A stretch of 48,031 bases of DNA from Deltaproteobacteria bacterium (GCA_021372815.1 JAJFTS010000295.1:1-48031), one strand, 5' to 3'; positions 24,843-33,660 are shown, counted from the first letter of the stretch. A program made the numbers and translations. The notes: generated by a model from the sequence alone, not told the origin.

Positions 24843-27377
24843 TTATTTCGGCCCCAGCCATTCCACCTTGGGAAAATCCCTCGGCACGGCGCCATCGGTC
24901 CGCACTGCGGGATAACCCAGGAGGATGAACATGGCCGGCTTGTCGTACGGCCATTTGAGTCCGAGCCTTTTTTTGAACCTGAGTTTGGTTCTCATGTCCT
25001 TGTTGATGGTGTTGGCAGCCAAGCCAACATAGCAAGTGCCCAAGCCTAATGAATGCGCAGCCAGCACCATACTGTGGCATATGATTCCCATGCCGAGTTC
25101 CTTGTCGGATATGTGCAGAGCATGAGGAACCACCATGATGGTGCACGGGGCGTCGAAGAAGGCATGCAACGCCCCTTCCCCGAATTGCGGGGACAAAAGA
25201 CCTGCTATAGCCGCCATGGGGCGTCGATCAAAGGAGTTGGGATATAGCATGCACAATATTTTCTTAAGCTGATTCATGCCGAAATTCTTCTTTGTGTATA
25301 GGTTTGAGAATATGCCGAGAAACTTCCCTGTAGCTTCGCTGAGTTCGTCCATGAGTCCGCGGTCGGTTATCACGATAAACTTCACACCTAAACCATTGCC
25401 GGCCGTGGGAGCAAACCGACCCGCTTCCAGCACCCGTTCAATTATTTCCCTGGGCACGGGGTCAGGCTTGAATATACGCACGCTTCGGCGGGTGTAGATG
25501 ACCCTTTCGGTCTCGGTGATCTTCGACTCAATCTCCTTAAAGGGCACTGGCCTTGGCAGCCTCAATGGGTTGGGCAGACCGTCTTCGAGATGCACGGGAA
25601 TATCGAGTTCGGTTGCCCACCGTCCTTCATCCACACGGTAAAATGTTTTCATTGTTATTGCGCCCTGCGGACAAATAGCATCGCAGTCATGGCACGCAAG
25701 GCACACCTTGCCGAAGTATGGATTCTTATACAGATGCGTGTACTCCACCTTGTAGGTACCACACTGGATGCACCGCTTGCTCTCGCTCATCACCTGGGTT
25801 GCACTCAAAGGAATTCCTTCCTCCGCATCCGGGTTGAGAAGACGATCCCTGACATCGAGTTTGCCGCCGTCGATGCGGGCTATTTCCCGGTACTCTTCGA
25901 GGTGTCGCAGCCTTTCCATAAAAGGGACATTCTTAAAATTGATCTCTTTCTTTTCAGGAATTTCGAGTTTCACATCACGGATGAAGGCATCAATGCCCAA
26001 GGCTGCTTTGCGGCCTGCACCGATGGCCTCGGTCACCAGGCCGGGACCGTCCACCGCGTCACCGCCCGCAAACACATTCTTGTCTGCCGTCTGACCAAAG
26101 GTGTCCGCTCCTATCCAATCCCCTTTGCCCTCGAGGCTTTCAATGCCTGCACCCACGAGGCACTGACCGACAGCCGTGATGAGAGTGGAAAAGTCCACTT
26201 CAAATTCACTGCCCTTGACAGGCACCGGCCTACTTCTTCCGGATGAGTCCTTTTCCCCGAGTTCCATCTTCTGACAGACGGCCTTGTTCTCTTTCACCTT
26301 CACCGGCACGCACAGGACCTTGATATTTACCCCTTCGTCCATGGCCGCCTCCACTTCTGCGGCATGGGCGGGCATCTCAGCTCTGGTTCTCCGGTAAAGT
26401 ATGGTCACGTCCGAACCCATTCTTCGGGCTGTACGCGCTGCATCGAGTGCCGTGTTGCCGCCACCCACCACCACCGTCTTTTTCCCTATCCTGGGCTCCT
26501 TGCCTTCCTTCACACTCCTGAGAAAAGCCAGACCGGAGAGTACGTTGTTGCTGTCTTCATCCGGAATGTTCATGGAAAGGCCATCCTGAGCACCGATGGC
26601 AAGATAAACCGCTTTGAATTCCTTTTTCAGACTGTCAAGAGTGATATCCTTGCCAAGAGTGGTGTTCACCTTCAAGGTAACTCCCAGGTCGATGATCCTT
26701 TGGATCTCCTTCTCCACAACTTTTACGGGAAGCCGGTATTCGGGAATGGCGTAAGTGAGCATACCGCCGGGTTTCGGATTCGCCTCGAATACGGTCACGC
26801 TATATCCCATAAGTGCAAGCTGGTAGGCACACGACAGTCCGGAGGGTCCGGATCCCACTACCGCCACCTTAATGCCGTTCATCTTTATGGGCTTTTCGAA
26901 ACACAGGCTCTGCTCTATCGCGTAATCACCCACGGCGCGTTCGATGCAGTTAATATTCACCGGCTTGTCAAGACACCCTCTGTTGCAGACACTTTCGCAG
27001 GGGTGGGGACACACCCGGCCCGTGACAGCCGGAAACGGGTTCGTCTTCGTGAGAACCTTCCAGGCATGGTCATAGGAACTTCCTCCAGCGATAAGATTCA
27101 AGTATTTCCGCACATTGATACCCGAAGGGCAGGCATTCTGGCAGGCCGGTTCCTGAAGCTCCGAGGGCTTTTCTCTCCGGGTTATGGAAAGCGTCTGGGA
27201 GGGACACTGCATAATGCAGATGCCGCAACCGATGCACTTGTCCTCGTTGAGATCGATGTCCATGGGCGCCGTGGCCACCTCGGGGTCGTTCATGATACGG
27301 AATTTGGAAGGCTTAGGAGTCCTCTGCTGAAACTCAATACCCCCTGTTGTTTCTCGTCTTTCGTTTTTTAATGACAT
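24843..27377 (-). CDS. Fusion: FeS / GltD-like FAD-NAD(P) oxidoreductase / nitroreductase
   Basis: An 844-residue multidomain redox protein. In order: a [4Fe-4S] motif CIGCGICIMQCP at residues 48-59; a GltD/DPD-type FeS domain (CQNACPSGINVRKYL, then RVCPHPCESVCNRGC) over about 75-135; FAD-binding VAVVGSGPSGLSCAYQLA near 172; NAD(P)-binding KTVVVGGGNTALDAARTA near 300; an FeS pair CIQCG near 545 and CLACHDCDAICP near 570; and an FMN nitroreductase domain from about 640 (YTRRSVRIFKPDPVPREII, APTAGNGLG, GLGTCYVGLA). NAD(P)H-driven transfer through FeS and FAD to an FMN site would let it reduce an electron carrier or an enone-like substrate. It lies immediately after the two acyl-CoA dehydrogenases, so it may exchange electrons with them. 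Confidence 0.9.
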   Translation of the reverse strand: MSLKNERRETTGGIEFQQRTPKPSKFRIMNDPEVATAPMDIDLNEDKCIGCGICIMQCPSQTLSITRREKPSELQEPACQNACPSGINVRKYLNLIAGGSSYDHAWKVLTKTNPFPAVTGRVCPHPCESVCNRGCLDKPVNINCIERAVGDYAIEQSLCFEKPIKMNGIKVAVVGSGPSGLSCAYQLALMGYSVTVFEANPKPGGMLTYAIPEYRLPVKVVEKEIQRIIDLGVTLKVNTTLGKDITLDSLKKEFKAVYLAIGAQDGLSMNIPDEDSNNVLSGLAFLRSVKEGKEPRIGKKTVVVGGGNTALDAARTARRMGSDVTILYRRTRAEMPAHAAEVEAAMDEGVNIKVLCVPVKVKENKAVCQKMELGEKDSSGRSRPVPVKGSEFEVDFSTLITAVGQCLVGAGIESLEGKGDWIGADTFGQTADKNVFAGGDAVDGPGLVTEAIGAGRKAALGIDAFIRDVKLEIPEKKEINFKNVPFMERLRHLEEYREIARIDGGKLDVRDRLLNPDAEEGIPLSATQVMSESKRCIQCGTYKVEYTHLYKNPYFGKVCLACHDCDAICPQGAITMKTFYRVDEGRWATELDIPVHLEDGLPNPLRLPRPVPFKEIESKITETERVIYTRRSVRIFKPDPVPREIIERVLEAGRFAPTAGNGLGVKFIVITDRGLMDELSEATGKFLGIFSNLYTKKNFGMNQLKKILCMLYPNSFDRRPMAAIAGLLSPQFGEGALHAFFDAPCTIMVVPHALHISDKELGMGIICHSMVLAAHSLGLGTCYVGLAANTINKDMRTKLRFKKRLGLKWPYDKPAMFILLGYPAVRTDGAVPRDFPKVEWLGPK

Positions 27378-27421
27378 TATCTGCTTCCCTCCTTATTCTG
27401 CATGGGTTATGAATCGTCCGG

Positions 27422-28555
27422 TTAAGCGCTGATCTCTCTGATCAGCGAAAGCTTCCTGAGCGGGACAAGGCCGAGAAGTGCCTGCACCTGCCGTGCATCG
27501 CGGTAACGCTTCTCCTGACCGTAATCTTTCATGTAGCCGTTGCCGCCAAGGACCTGTATCCCGTCGGTCACTACTTCACAGGCCATCTCATGGACGTGGA
27601 TTGCCGCGGCCATGCTGTAGACGCCCCAATCAGGAATACCGGCCTCGATTCCCTGGCAAGTTCCGGCAACACACATGTCAACTGCCTTGCTCTTCACCGT
27701 CATATTGGCCAGAATCATCCTCACCTCACTCCAGTTCACGATAGTCCAGCCGCCCTGCTCCCGTTCCTTTGCATAGTCCATGGCCTCTTTGAGTGAGCCC
27801 TTCATGATCCCGGAAGAGATGGCCGCAGTGGCTACATGCAATACTTTGGAAGCCTTGTTGAAGTACTTTTCCCCTTCTCCCTCCTCACCGAGGAGCTGGG
27901 CGTTCACACCGTCAAAGGTGATGTCCACAATGGGGCAGGCGTGAAGTCCAAGGCTGAAGATGGGGGCGCTTTTTCTGACAGCCTTGTCTTTCAGGTCAAC
28001 AAGGAAGAACGAATATCCCTGTTTTCCCGACACCTTCGCCGGAATGACCGCCCAGTTGGTGAAATTTCCCAAAACCAGGTAATCCAGATTGCCTGTGAGC
28101 TTGTAGTCCTTGCCCGAGATTGCTGCCTGAGGCAAGGTGACGACCTGGCCGGGATTGGTGAAGGAAGGGAAGGAAATGAAATAATCTTGAGCAGTCTTCG
28201 CCTGTGGAAACAGCTTCTTGGCCGTCTTATCGGCACCGGCTGCGAGGATGACCTCCTGGGACAGCGAACTGGTGAAGATGATCAGAGAATAGGACGCATC
28301 CACCTCGGCCACGTGGCCGAGCATCATACACAGAGCACTGATCCCCTGCCCGATGCCGTTGTATTCTTCCGGCAGCATGATGCCGAGGAATCCCAGATCA
28401 TAAATCTTCCGGAAATTGCTCTCGATGATCTCCGCGTCCCGGCTGTCGTAGGGATAGCGGTCGTTTTTTTCCACATGGGGCTTGAGCTCTTCCCTGGCAA
28501 ATTCCGTTATCAGATCTTCAAAAGGTTTCAAATCTTTGTTCAATGCAGTTATCAT
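27422..28555 (-). CDS. Acyl-CoA dehydrogenase-like protein with degenerate active-site motifs
   Basis: A 377-residue acyl-CoA dehydrogenase-fold protein: N-terminal helical domain (GFLGIMLPEEYNGIGQG near residue 56), middle beta domain, and a C-terminal helical domain ending near GGNGYMKDYGQEKRYRDARQ. Two signatures are missing. The TEPxAGSD flavin/substrate motif reads SFTNPGQV, and the YEGT segment with the catalytic Glu reads LLGL. The alternative Glu position used by isovaleryl-CoA-type enzymes also seems to be Leu. It starts 10 nt after the neighbouring full-length dehydrogenase with AAGGAGG upstream, so the two are probably made together and may form a heteromer. Alternatively it binds FAD but no longer oxidises acyl-CoA. 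Confidence 0.85.
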   Translation of the reverse strand: MITALNKDLKPFEDLITEFAREELKPHVEKNDRYPYDSRDAEIIESNFRKIYDLGFLGIMLPEEYNGIGQGISALCMMLGHVAEVDASYSLIIFTSSLSQEVILAAGADKTAKKLFPQAKTAQDYFISFPSFTNPGQVVTLPQAAISGKDYKLTGNLDYLVLGNFTNWAVIPAKVSGKQGYSFFLVDLKDKAVRKSAPIFSLGLHACPIVDITFDGVNAQLLGEEGEGEKYFNKASKVLHVATAAISSGIMKGSLKEAMDYAKEREQGGWTIVNWSEVRMILANMTVKSKAVDMCVAGTCQGIEAGIPDWGVYSMAAAIHVHEMACEVVTDGIQVLGGNGYMKDYGQEKRYRDARQVQALLGLVPLRKLSLIREISA

Positions 28556-28565
28556 GGCATCCTCC

Positions 28566-30074
28566 TTACTCTTCAAAAATTTTAGCCTTGGGACAAGCCG
28601 GGGCAATGAGACTCTTGAATACATTGATCCGATTAAGCTGATTGGTGCCTTCGTAAATCTGAAGAAGCTTGGCGTCCCGGAGGATCTTCTCCATCCCATT
28701 CTCGTGTCTCATGCCGGTTTGTCCCATGAGTTCCAGGGCTATCTGGCAGTTCTTTACGCCGATGTCCGTGCCGTTGAACTTGGCCAGTGATCCCAGGCCG
28801 GTGCAGAGATGCTGGTCCTCGGGCTTCTGACCATCGAGATACCATTTGCTCATGAGCCAAGTGCCTATCGATCTGTTGGTGAGCAGGGGAGAAAGAACGT
28901 TGTTGAAGAATGCCAAGGGCAAATATTTCAGATAATAGTAGATGGGCTTCATCTGGAGGATGTTGTAGACCCCGCGATGCTGATTTGCCAGGTTGGCTTC
29001 AGCATAGGCAAGCCGACCAAGCCTGACATTGGAGTACATCTCAGCAAGTCTACACTGAACCCATTCGTAGCTGATCATGGGTTTTCCGTCGATCTCGGCC
29101 TCGTTGGCAAATCTTAGCGCCGCCTCAAATGCGCCGCGGGCCGCGGATGTGCCAAACGATCCTACAACCGGCCGTGAAAGGGACAAGACATAGTCTAAAT
29201 GGCGCATCTTGACATCCCGGCTCTTCTGCTTAGTGAATCCCTTCGCCCTTTCCGGGTCCAATATCACCAACTCGTCCGGCACGAAGCAATCTTCAAAGTT
29301 GAGTACGTCGGCCGTGCAGATTCGCTGTCCCATCTTGTTCTCATGGGTTCCATAGGTAAATCCCTTCATACCCTGTTTGACCATCATGACCACCGTGTTT
29401 TCCGAAGACTTCTTCAGGTTCGTGTAGCCATAAAGCACTGTCCACTTGGAAAGACGTCCCATGGAAATGAATATCTTAGTGCCGTTCACGATGTAGCCGC
29501 CCTTGACTTTCCGGACATGGCAGGTGATCTTACCCCGGTCCTCGAGTTCGATCTCCTCGACATCTGTTCCCGCCATAGGCTCCGTGATGGCCAGCGCTAT
29601 GAGGCACGGATCGCCGGTCTTCTCTCCCTGCACCACATCGTTCATAACCTTTTTAATGACTCTGGTATTGCCTGCCATCATCAGGCCCGCTACGCCAAGG
29701 TAGTGCACACCGATCACGTTGGCAATACCGAGACACACGGAGCCGATCTCTTCCGAGAAGTACGCTATGGAGGGCATGTTGTAGCCTTTGCCTCCGAAGA
29801 CTTTGGGCATCCACATGGTGTAGAAACCCCACTCGTTGGCCTTCTTCACCAAATCCCAGGGCAGGAATTCCGGGTTCTCATGGGTTTTTCTATCTAGCTC
29901 CAGAAACAGTGGGCGCGCTATCTCGTCATTGAATTTCCGGGCAAGAGCCACAATTTTCTGAGTCTCCTTCACCATGGCTTTGGGCATCCGGGGCGCGTAA
30001 TGGATTGACAACACTTCATCCCTGAAATCGGGATATCGCGATATGAACGATTTCACCTGTGATCGTGTCAGCAT
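28566..30074 (-). CDS. Acyl-CoA dehydrogenase
   Basis: A 502-residue FAD acyl-CoA dehydrogenase that introduces an alpha,beta double bond into an acyl-CoA. N-terminal helical domain with YTMWMPKVFGGKGYNMPS near residue 85; the flavin/substrate motif ALAITEPMAGTDVEE near residue 155; C-terminal domain with ELMGQTGMRHENGMEKILRD and LQIYEGTNQLNR, where the Glu of YEGT is the expected catalytic base. It is longer than the usual 380 residues, with the additions mainly in the middle and C-terminal parts. The ATG at 30074 has GGAGG 4 nt upstream; a longer in-frame form to 30212 lacks protein-like sequence. It sits next to a degenerate partner dehydrogenase. Confidence 0.9.
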   Translation of the reverse strand: MLTRSQVKSFISRYPDFRDEVLSIHYAPRMPKAMVKETQKIVALARKFNDEIARPLFLELDRKTHENPEFLPWDLVKKANEWGFYTMWMPKVFGGKGYNMPSIAYFSEEIGSVCLGIANVIGVHYLGVAGLMMAGNTRVIKKVMNDVVQGEKTGDPCLIALAITEPMAGTDVEEIELEDRGKITCHVRKVKGGYIVNGTKIFISMGRLSKWTVLYGYTNLKKSSENTVVMMVKQGMKGFTYGTHENKMGQRICTADVLNFEDCFVPDELVILDPERAKGFTKQKSRDVKMRHLDYVLSLSRPVVGSFGTSAARGAFEAALRFANEAEIDGKPMISYEWVQCRLAEMYSNVRLGRLAYAEANLANQHRGVYNILQMKPIYYYLKYLPLAFFNNVLSPLLTNRSIGTWLMSKWYLDGQKPEDQHLCTGLGSLAKFNGTDIGVKNCQIALELMGQTGMRHENGMEKILRDAKLLQIYEGTNQLNRINVFKSLIAPACPKAKIFEE

Positions 30075-30462
30075 ACCACCTCCAATTTTTTTTGTATTCC
30101 CAGCGTCTTTATAGCGTTGGATATGTCTTCGGCATGAATATCGTGATTTGCCGTTCGTTGGAGCAACGTGCCTGTTCCATACAACTGGTCTTGCAGAAGG
30201 TTTTTGCAACACCGTGACGCCGATATTGCTTCTCTTAGAATCAATGTGGATGCTATATCCGGCAGGAAACGATTCTTGCAGCCGAACACGCTTCCGGATC
30301 AGGTAATGGTAACAGTCCTTGTTTTGAATCTATTGATGAAACGCCCCTTGAATGCTGAATCAAGAACTCAATGCACTCATTTCTCCTGTTGAGGAGACGA
30401 CCAGGCAGCCATCCCAAGTTGCCACATGGTCGTGAAGGCTATTAAAAGCAATGACTTGTTCC
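30075..30462 (-). other. Gap between thiolase and dehydrogenase genes; one tiny ORF
   Basis: No confident gene. On the minus strand a 29-codon ORF (30377-30466, MRNKSLLLIAFTTMWQLGMA...) starts in an ATGA overlap with the thiolase stop and looks like a signal or membrane peptide, but it is too short to judge. A GTG-initiated 73-codon frame (30068-30289) runs into the dehydrogenase gene and has no recognised family. The gap is large for an otherwise tight cluster and may be where a gene was lost. Confidence 0.35.
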
Positions 30463-31725
30463 TCATTTCCCGTTCATTCGTTCGAGGATATGTATAGTCA
30501 TGGAAGCCTCTTCAAAGGCGAGATTGCCTCCTCCGTTTTCCCCGAGGGCCAGCCTGCATCCTTTCACCTGCCGGGATCCTGCTTCATGTCTGAGCTGAGT
30601 CACCAGTTCATGGATCATGCCGAGCCCGGAAGCCCCCACCGGATGTCCGCGCGACTCGAGTCCGCCTGAGGTGTTGATGGGAATCTTCCCTCCCAACTTC
30701 GTGGCTCCGCTCTCCGCAAAGGCACCCCCTTCACCGATCCTGCAGAATCCCAGTGATTCGCTCTGGTGAAGTTCACCGAATGCAGTGGCGTCATGAACCT
30801 CCGCAGTGTCGATGTCTTCAGGCCCTACTCCTGCAAACTCATATGCCTGTCGCGACAGCCTCACCGCGATATCCTGATCAAGCTTGTCATACGACCTGTT
30901 CGTGCCCGACCCCAGCACCGACGCTCTGATTTTTACCGGTCTGGGATTCTTCAACTTCTTCAGGAAATCTTCGGAACACACGATAGCCGCTGCGGCACCG
31001 TCACCCACAGGTGCGCACATCGGAACGGTAAGCGGCCAGACAACGGACCGCCCGTTCAGGATCTCTTCAGCAGTCATAATCTTCTGGAACTGGGCATTTG
31101 GATTCATGGAACCGTGAAAGTGGTTCTTGGATGCAATGACTGCGAGCTGTTGCCGGGTAGTTCCGAATGTGGCCATGTGCCACCTGATTCCACTGGCATA
31201 TACGTCCATAAAGGCGCTTCTTGTCTTTCCTGCCCCTGCTCCACCGTCATCCTCAGGGATCTCGAACTTCATCCCCTCCATGATGCTCCTCAGGTTTTTG
31301 ATGTGCCCCTCCAGGTTGGACACATCTACCCCTGCGTTGAAAGCCATCATGGTCTTACCCTTGTCCTCGTTGTAAAGCTTTTCCATGCCCATGGCCAACG
31401 AGCACTCATACATACCTCCTGCCACGTCTTTGTATGCGCTGTGCAGCGCGGTGGACCCGCAGGCACAGGCGTTCTCCACATTTGTGATCGGTATGCCCTC
31501 AATTCCCAGGGGTCTTAAGGCCACCTGCCCTCTGATCGAGTGTTGCATATTAAAGAAGCCCCAGGACGTGTTTGCAAAAAACGCAGACTGAATATCGCTG
31601 ACCTTCACTTCCGTCGCGTCCTTGATCACATTTTCGAATGCCATTGCCACAAGATCCTTCTCGCTCTTGTCCATGTGCTTGGTAAACTTAGTCATGCCCA
31701 CCGCAATAATGTAAACATCTCGCAT
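30463..31725 (-). CDS. SCPx-type thiolase (lipid-transfer protein family)
   Basis: A 420-residue thiolase-fold protein. The nucleophile lies in ENACACGSTALHSAY (Cys near residue 87). The family marker VHDATAFGELHQSESLGFC replaces the NEAFA loop of degradative thiolases and matches the HDxF...E...LG pattern of SCPx/Ltp thiolases. The C-terminal [18 protein letters not shown] carries the expected His. SCPx-type enzymes cleave branched or bulky 3-ketoacyl-CoAs, and some partner with a DUF35 protein to act as aldolases; no DUF35 gene is present here. The start at 31725 has GGAG 8 nt upstream. It is the first gene behind the sigma-54 promoter. A decayed paralog is at 17591-17786. Confidence 0.9.
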   Translation of the reverse strand: MRDVYIIAVGMTKFTKHMDKSEKDLVAMAFENVIKDATEVKVSDIQSAFFANTSWGFFNMQHSIRGQVALRPLGIEGIPITNVENACACGSTALHSAYKDVAGGMYECSLAMGMEKLYNEDKGKTMMAFNAGVDVSNLEGHIKNLRSIMEGMKFEIPEDDGGAGAGKTRSAFMDVYASGIRWHMATFGTTRQQLAVIASKNHFHGSMNPNAQFQKIMTAEEILNGRSVVWPLTVPMCAPVGDGAAAAIVCSEDFLKKLKNPRPVKIRASVLGSGTNRSYDKLDQDIAVRLSRQAYEFAGVGPEDIDTAEVHDATAFGELHQSESLGFCRIGEGGAFAESGATKLGGKIPINTSGGLESRGHPVGASGLGMIHELVTQLRHEAGSRQVKGCRLALGENGGGNLAFEEASMTIHILERMNGK

Positions 31726-31799
31726 AAAAACCACTCCTTTCGCTTGTCATGGAGAAAAACGCCCTTTTACGATTATCCCCATACATTTTCGTAAAGAAC

Positions 31800-31815
31800 A
31801 GCAAGCAGTGTGCCA
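31800..31815 (-). promoter_or_regulatory. Sigma-54 (-24/-12) promoter of the island operon
   Basis: On the minus strand TGGCACACTGCTTGCT matches the consensus TGGCACR-N4-TTGCW at every fixed position. The -24 GG is at 31814-31813 and the -12 GC at 31802-31801, so transcription should start near 31790, about 65 nt before the thiolase ATG. The divergent gene at 31977 encodes a sigma-54 activator. Confidence 0.88.
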
Positions 31816-31976
31816 GTAAAAGAAAAAAATACATGTTATTGTTTTCATTTAACTAATCCAATCTATTAACGAAAGGTGTTGTTGTGATTCGTCATATATG
31901 ATAAGCAAACACGTTATTATTAGTATTTTCGCTATATTTCGCGAGAAAGACGGCTTTTGCACTGATAGGAGGCATC

Positions 31977-33518
31977 ATGATTCTTTTGGAAAAAAATGCA
32001 GGCGAAACTCTTATACGCCAGATTTTGAACAGTCAAGATCCGGAAACGGCCATAAACGAAGTCTTTAGATTCATCAGAAAATATCTCCCTCTGGACTTCA
32101 TGACCCTGCCTGTTTACGACTCCCGGAGGGGCATCCTGCGCTACAGAGCATTCACCAACAATGAGGGTGTGTTCTTCACCGACGAGCCCGTCCGGCTGTC
32201 CAAAGATGCCAAAAAAGAAGCTGACAGAATCATGCACCAGAAAATGAAATTCTTCGAAAGCTACCTCGATAATCCTGTCTCGAAAACAGTCACCAGCTAT
32301 TTCGGCCTAAAAGAGCAAGATGTCTGCAGTGGCATCTCGGTCTTCACAGATCTGGGATCATCCCGATATGGCGTCCTGTCCTTCGCAGCCCGAGGGAGAA
32401 ACAGGCACACACCGGAGCATCTTAGAATTATCGAGGAACTGTATGGATCTATTACTGAAGTGACACGGCATATTTTGTCTCAGATGGAAATTGTGAACCT
32501 CAAGGAATACATCACTCTGGTGAACGAGGAAATCAGAGAACGATTCATGGGACGCCGCATCATTGGGTCCACCACCGGCCTTAAAGAAGTGTTGACGTTG
32601 GTGGAGCAGGCCGCCCCCCTCGATATACCCATCCTCATCACAGGCGAAACCGGAGTGGGCAAGGAAGTAGTGGCCAGTATCATCCATCAGCGTTCGAAAC
32701 GTTCCGATGGCCCCATGATCAGCATCAACTGCGGCGCCATACCCGATACTCTGCTGGACAGCGAGCTCTTCGGCCACGAAAAGGGTGCGTTCACCAGTGC
32801 CGACGCCATGAAGCAGGGATATTTCGAGAGGGCCGACCGGGGCACTATCTTCCTTGACGAGATCGGTGAACTTACCCTGCAGGCCCAGGTAAAACTGCTT
32901 CGCGTTATTCAGGATATGACTTTCCAGCGTGTAGGCGGCAAAAGGTTCATCACCGTGGATGTGCGGGTAATTGCCGCTACAAACCGTAATCTCGAAAGCC
33001 TCATAGCAGAACTTCAGTTCAGGAAAGACCTGTGGTTCAGACTCAATGTATTTCCCATTCAGGTTCCACCGCTACGGGAGCGCCTGATTGACATTCCCGC
33101 CCTTGCGGTTTACTTCGCAAGACGGCAGACCATCGAGATGAATCTTCCCTACCAGCCACGGTTCGCGACTGGCGCCATGGAGCAGCTTCAAGCCTATGAC
33201 TGGCCCGGCAATGTCCGGGAGTTGCAAAACGTCATTGAACGGGCGCTTATCACTAATCGTGGAGAACCCATGACATTCCCGAACCTGGCAGGCACATCTC
33301 CTGCTGAACCGACTATCGCGGCTCTGCCGGAAGATACCTCCTATCCTACTCTTGATGAAATAACAGCGCGGTATATCCGACAGACCCTCATGAAAACGGG
33401 CGGCCGGATATCCGGTAAGGGAGGAGCGGCAGATTTACTCGGAATGAACCCGTCCACGCTTAGATCGCGGATGAGGAAGCTCTATATTAAAGTTAAAAAA
33501 ATTCCCGGAAACCCTTGA
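31977..33518 (+). CDS. Sigma-54-dependent transcriptional activator with N-terminal GAF-like domain
   Basis: A 513-residue enhancer-binding protein. Residues about 10-165 form a GAF-like sensor. The AAA+ domain spans about 193-420, with Walker A GETGVGKE at 223-230, Walker B IFLDEIGE at 291-298, and the sigma-54 contact loop reading GAFTSA (270-275) instead of GAFTGA. YDWPGNVRELQNVIERA follows near residue 405. The C-terminus has a Fis-type helix-turn-helix (GKGGAADLLGMNPSTLRSRM near residue 480). AGGAGG precedes the ATG. It is divergent from the thiolase operon, whose promoter is a sigma-54 type, so it is the likely activator. The GAF-like domain probably binds a pathway metabolite, but there is no direct evidence for which. 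Confidence 0.92.
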   Translation: MILLEKNAGETLIRQILNSQDPETAINEVFRFIRKYLPLDFMTLPVYDSRRGILRYRAFTNNEGVFFTDEPVRLSKDAKKEADRIMHQKMKFFESYLDNPVSKTVTSYFGLKEQDVCSGISVFTDLGSSRYGVLSFAARGRNRHTPEHLRIIEELYGSITEVTRHILSQMEIVNLKEYITLVNEEIRERFMGRRIIGSTTGLKEVLTLVEQAAPLDIPILITGETGVGKEVVASIIHQRSKRSDGPMISINCGAIPDTLLDSELFGHEKGAFTSADAMKQGYFERADRGTIFLDEIGELTLQAQVKLLRVIQDMTFQRVGGKRFITVDVRVIAATNRNLESLIAELQFRKDLWFRLNVFPIQVPPLRERLIDIPALAVYFARRQTIEMNLPYQPRFATGAMEQLQAYDWPGNVRELQNVIERALITNRGEPMTFPNLAGTSPAEPTIAALPEDTSYPTLDEITARYIRQTLMKTGGRISGKGGAADLLGMNPSTLRSRMRKLYIKVKKIPGNP

Positions 33519-33660
33519 GAATTGTCGCTACAATATAACTGAAAGAAAAAATAAAAGAGGAACGTTGACGTATAAACCAACATATTGAAGAGAGAATTCT
33601 AAGAAGCACATCATATAAAGACCATTGTTTTCTTCAAATGATACAGGTTGAACGCTCTCC

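Noticed and set aside
26364-27371. A 335-codon open frame on the plus strand
   Set aside because: It is antisense to the FeS/GltD/nitroreductase fusion, whose motifs are clear. Its protein has no recognisable domain and arises from codon bias of the real gene.
28566-30074. Calling the dehydrogenase pair a known steroid-degradation enzyme
   Set aside because: The motif loss in the partner is suggestive, but there is no diagnostic steroid gene (no DUF35/aldolase pair, no ring-cleavage gene), so no named function is assigned.
30068-30289. A 73-codon minus-strand frame upstream of the acyl-CoA dehydrogenase
   Set aside because: It starts at a GTG without a ribosome binding site, overlaps the start of the dehydrogenase gene and has no recognisable family.
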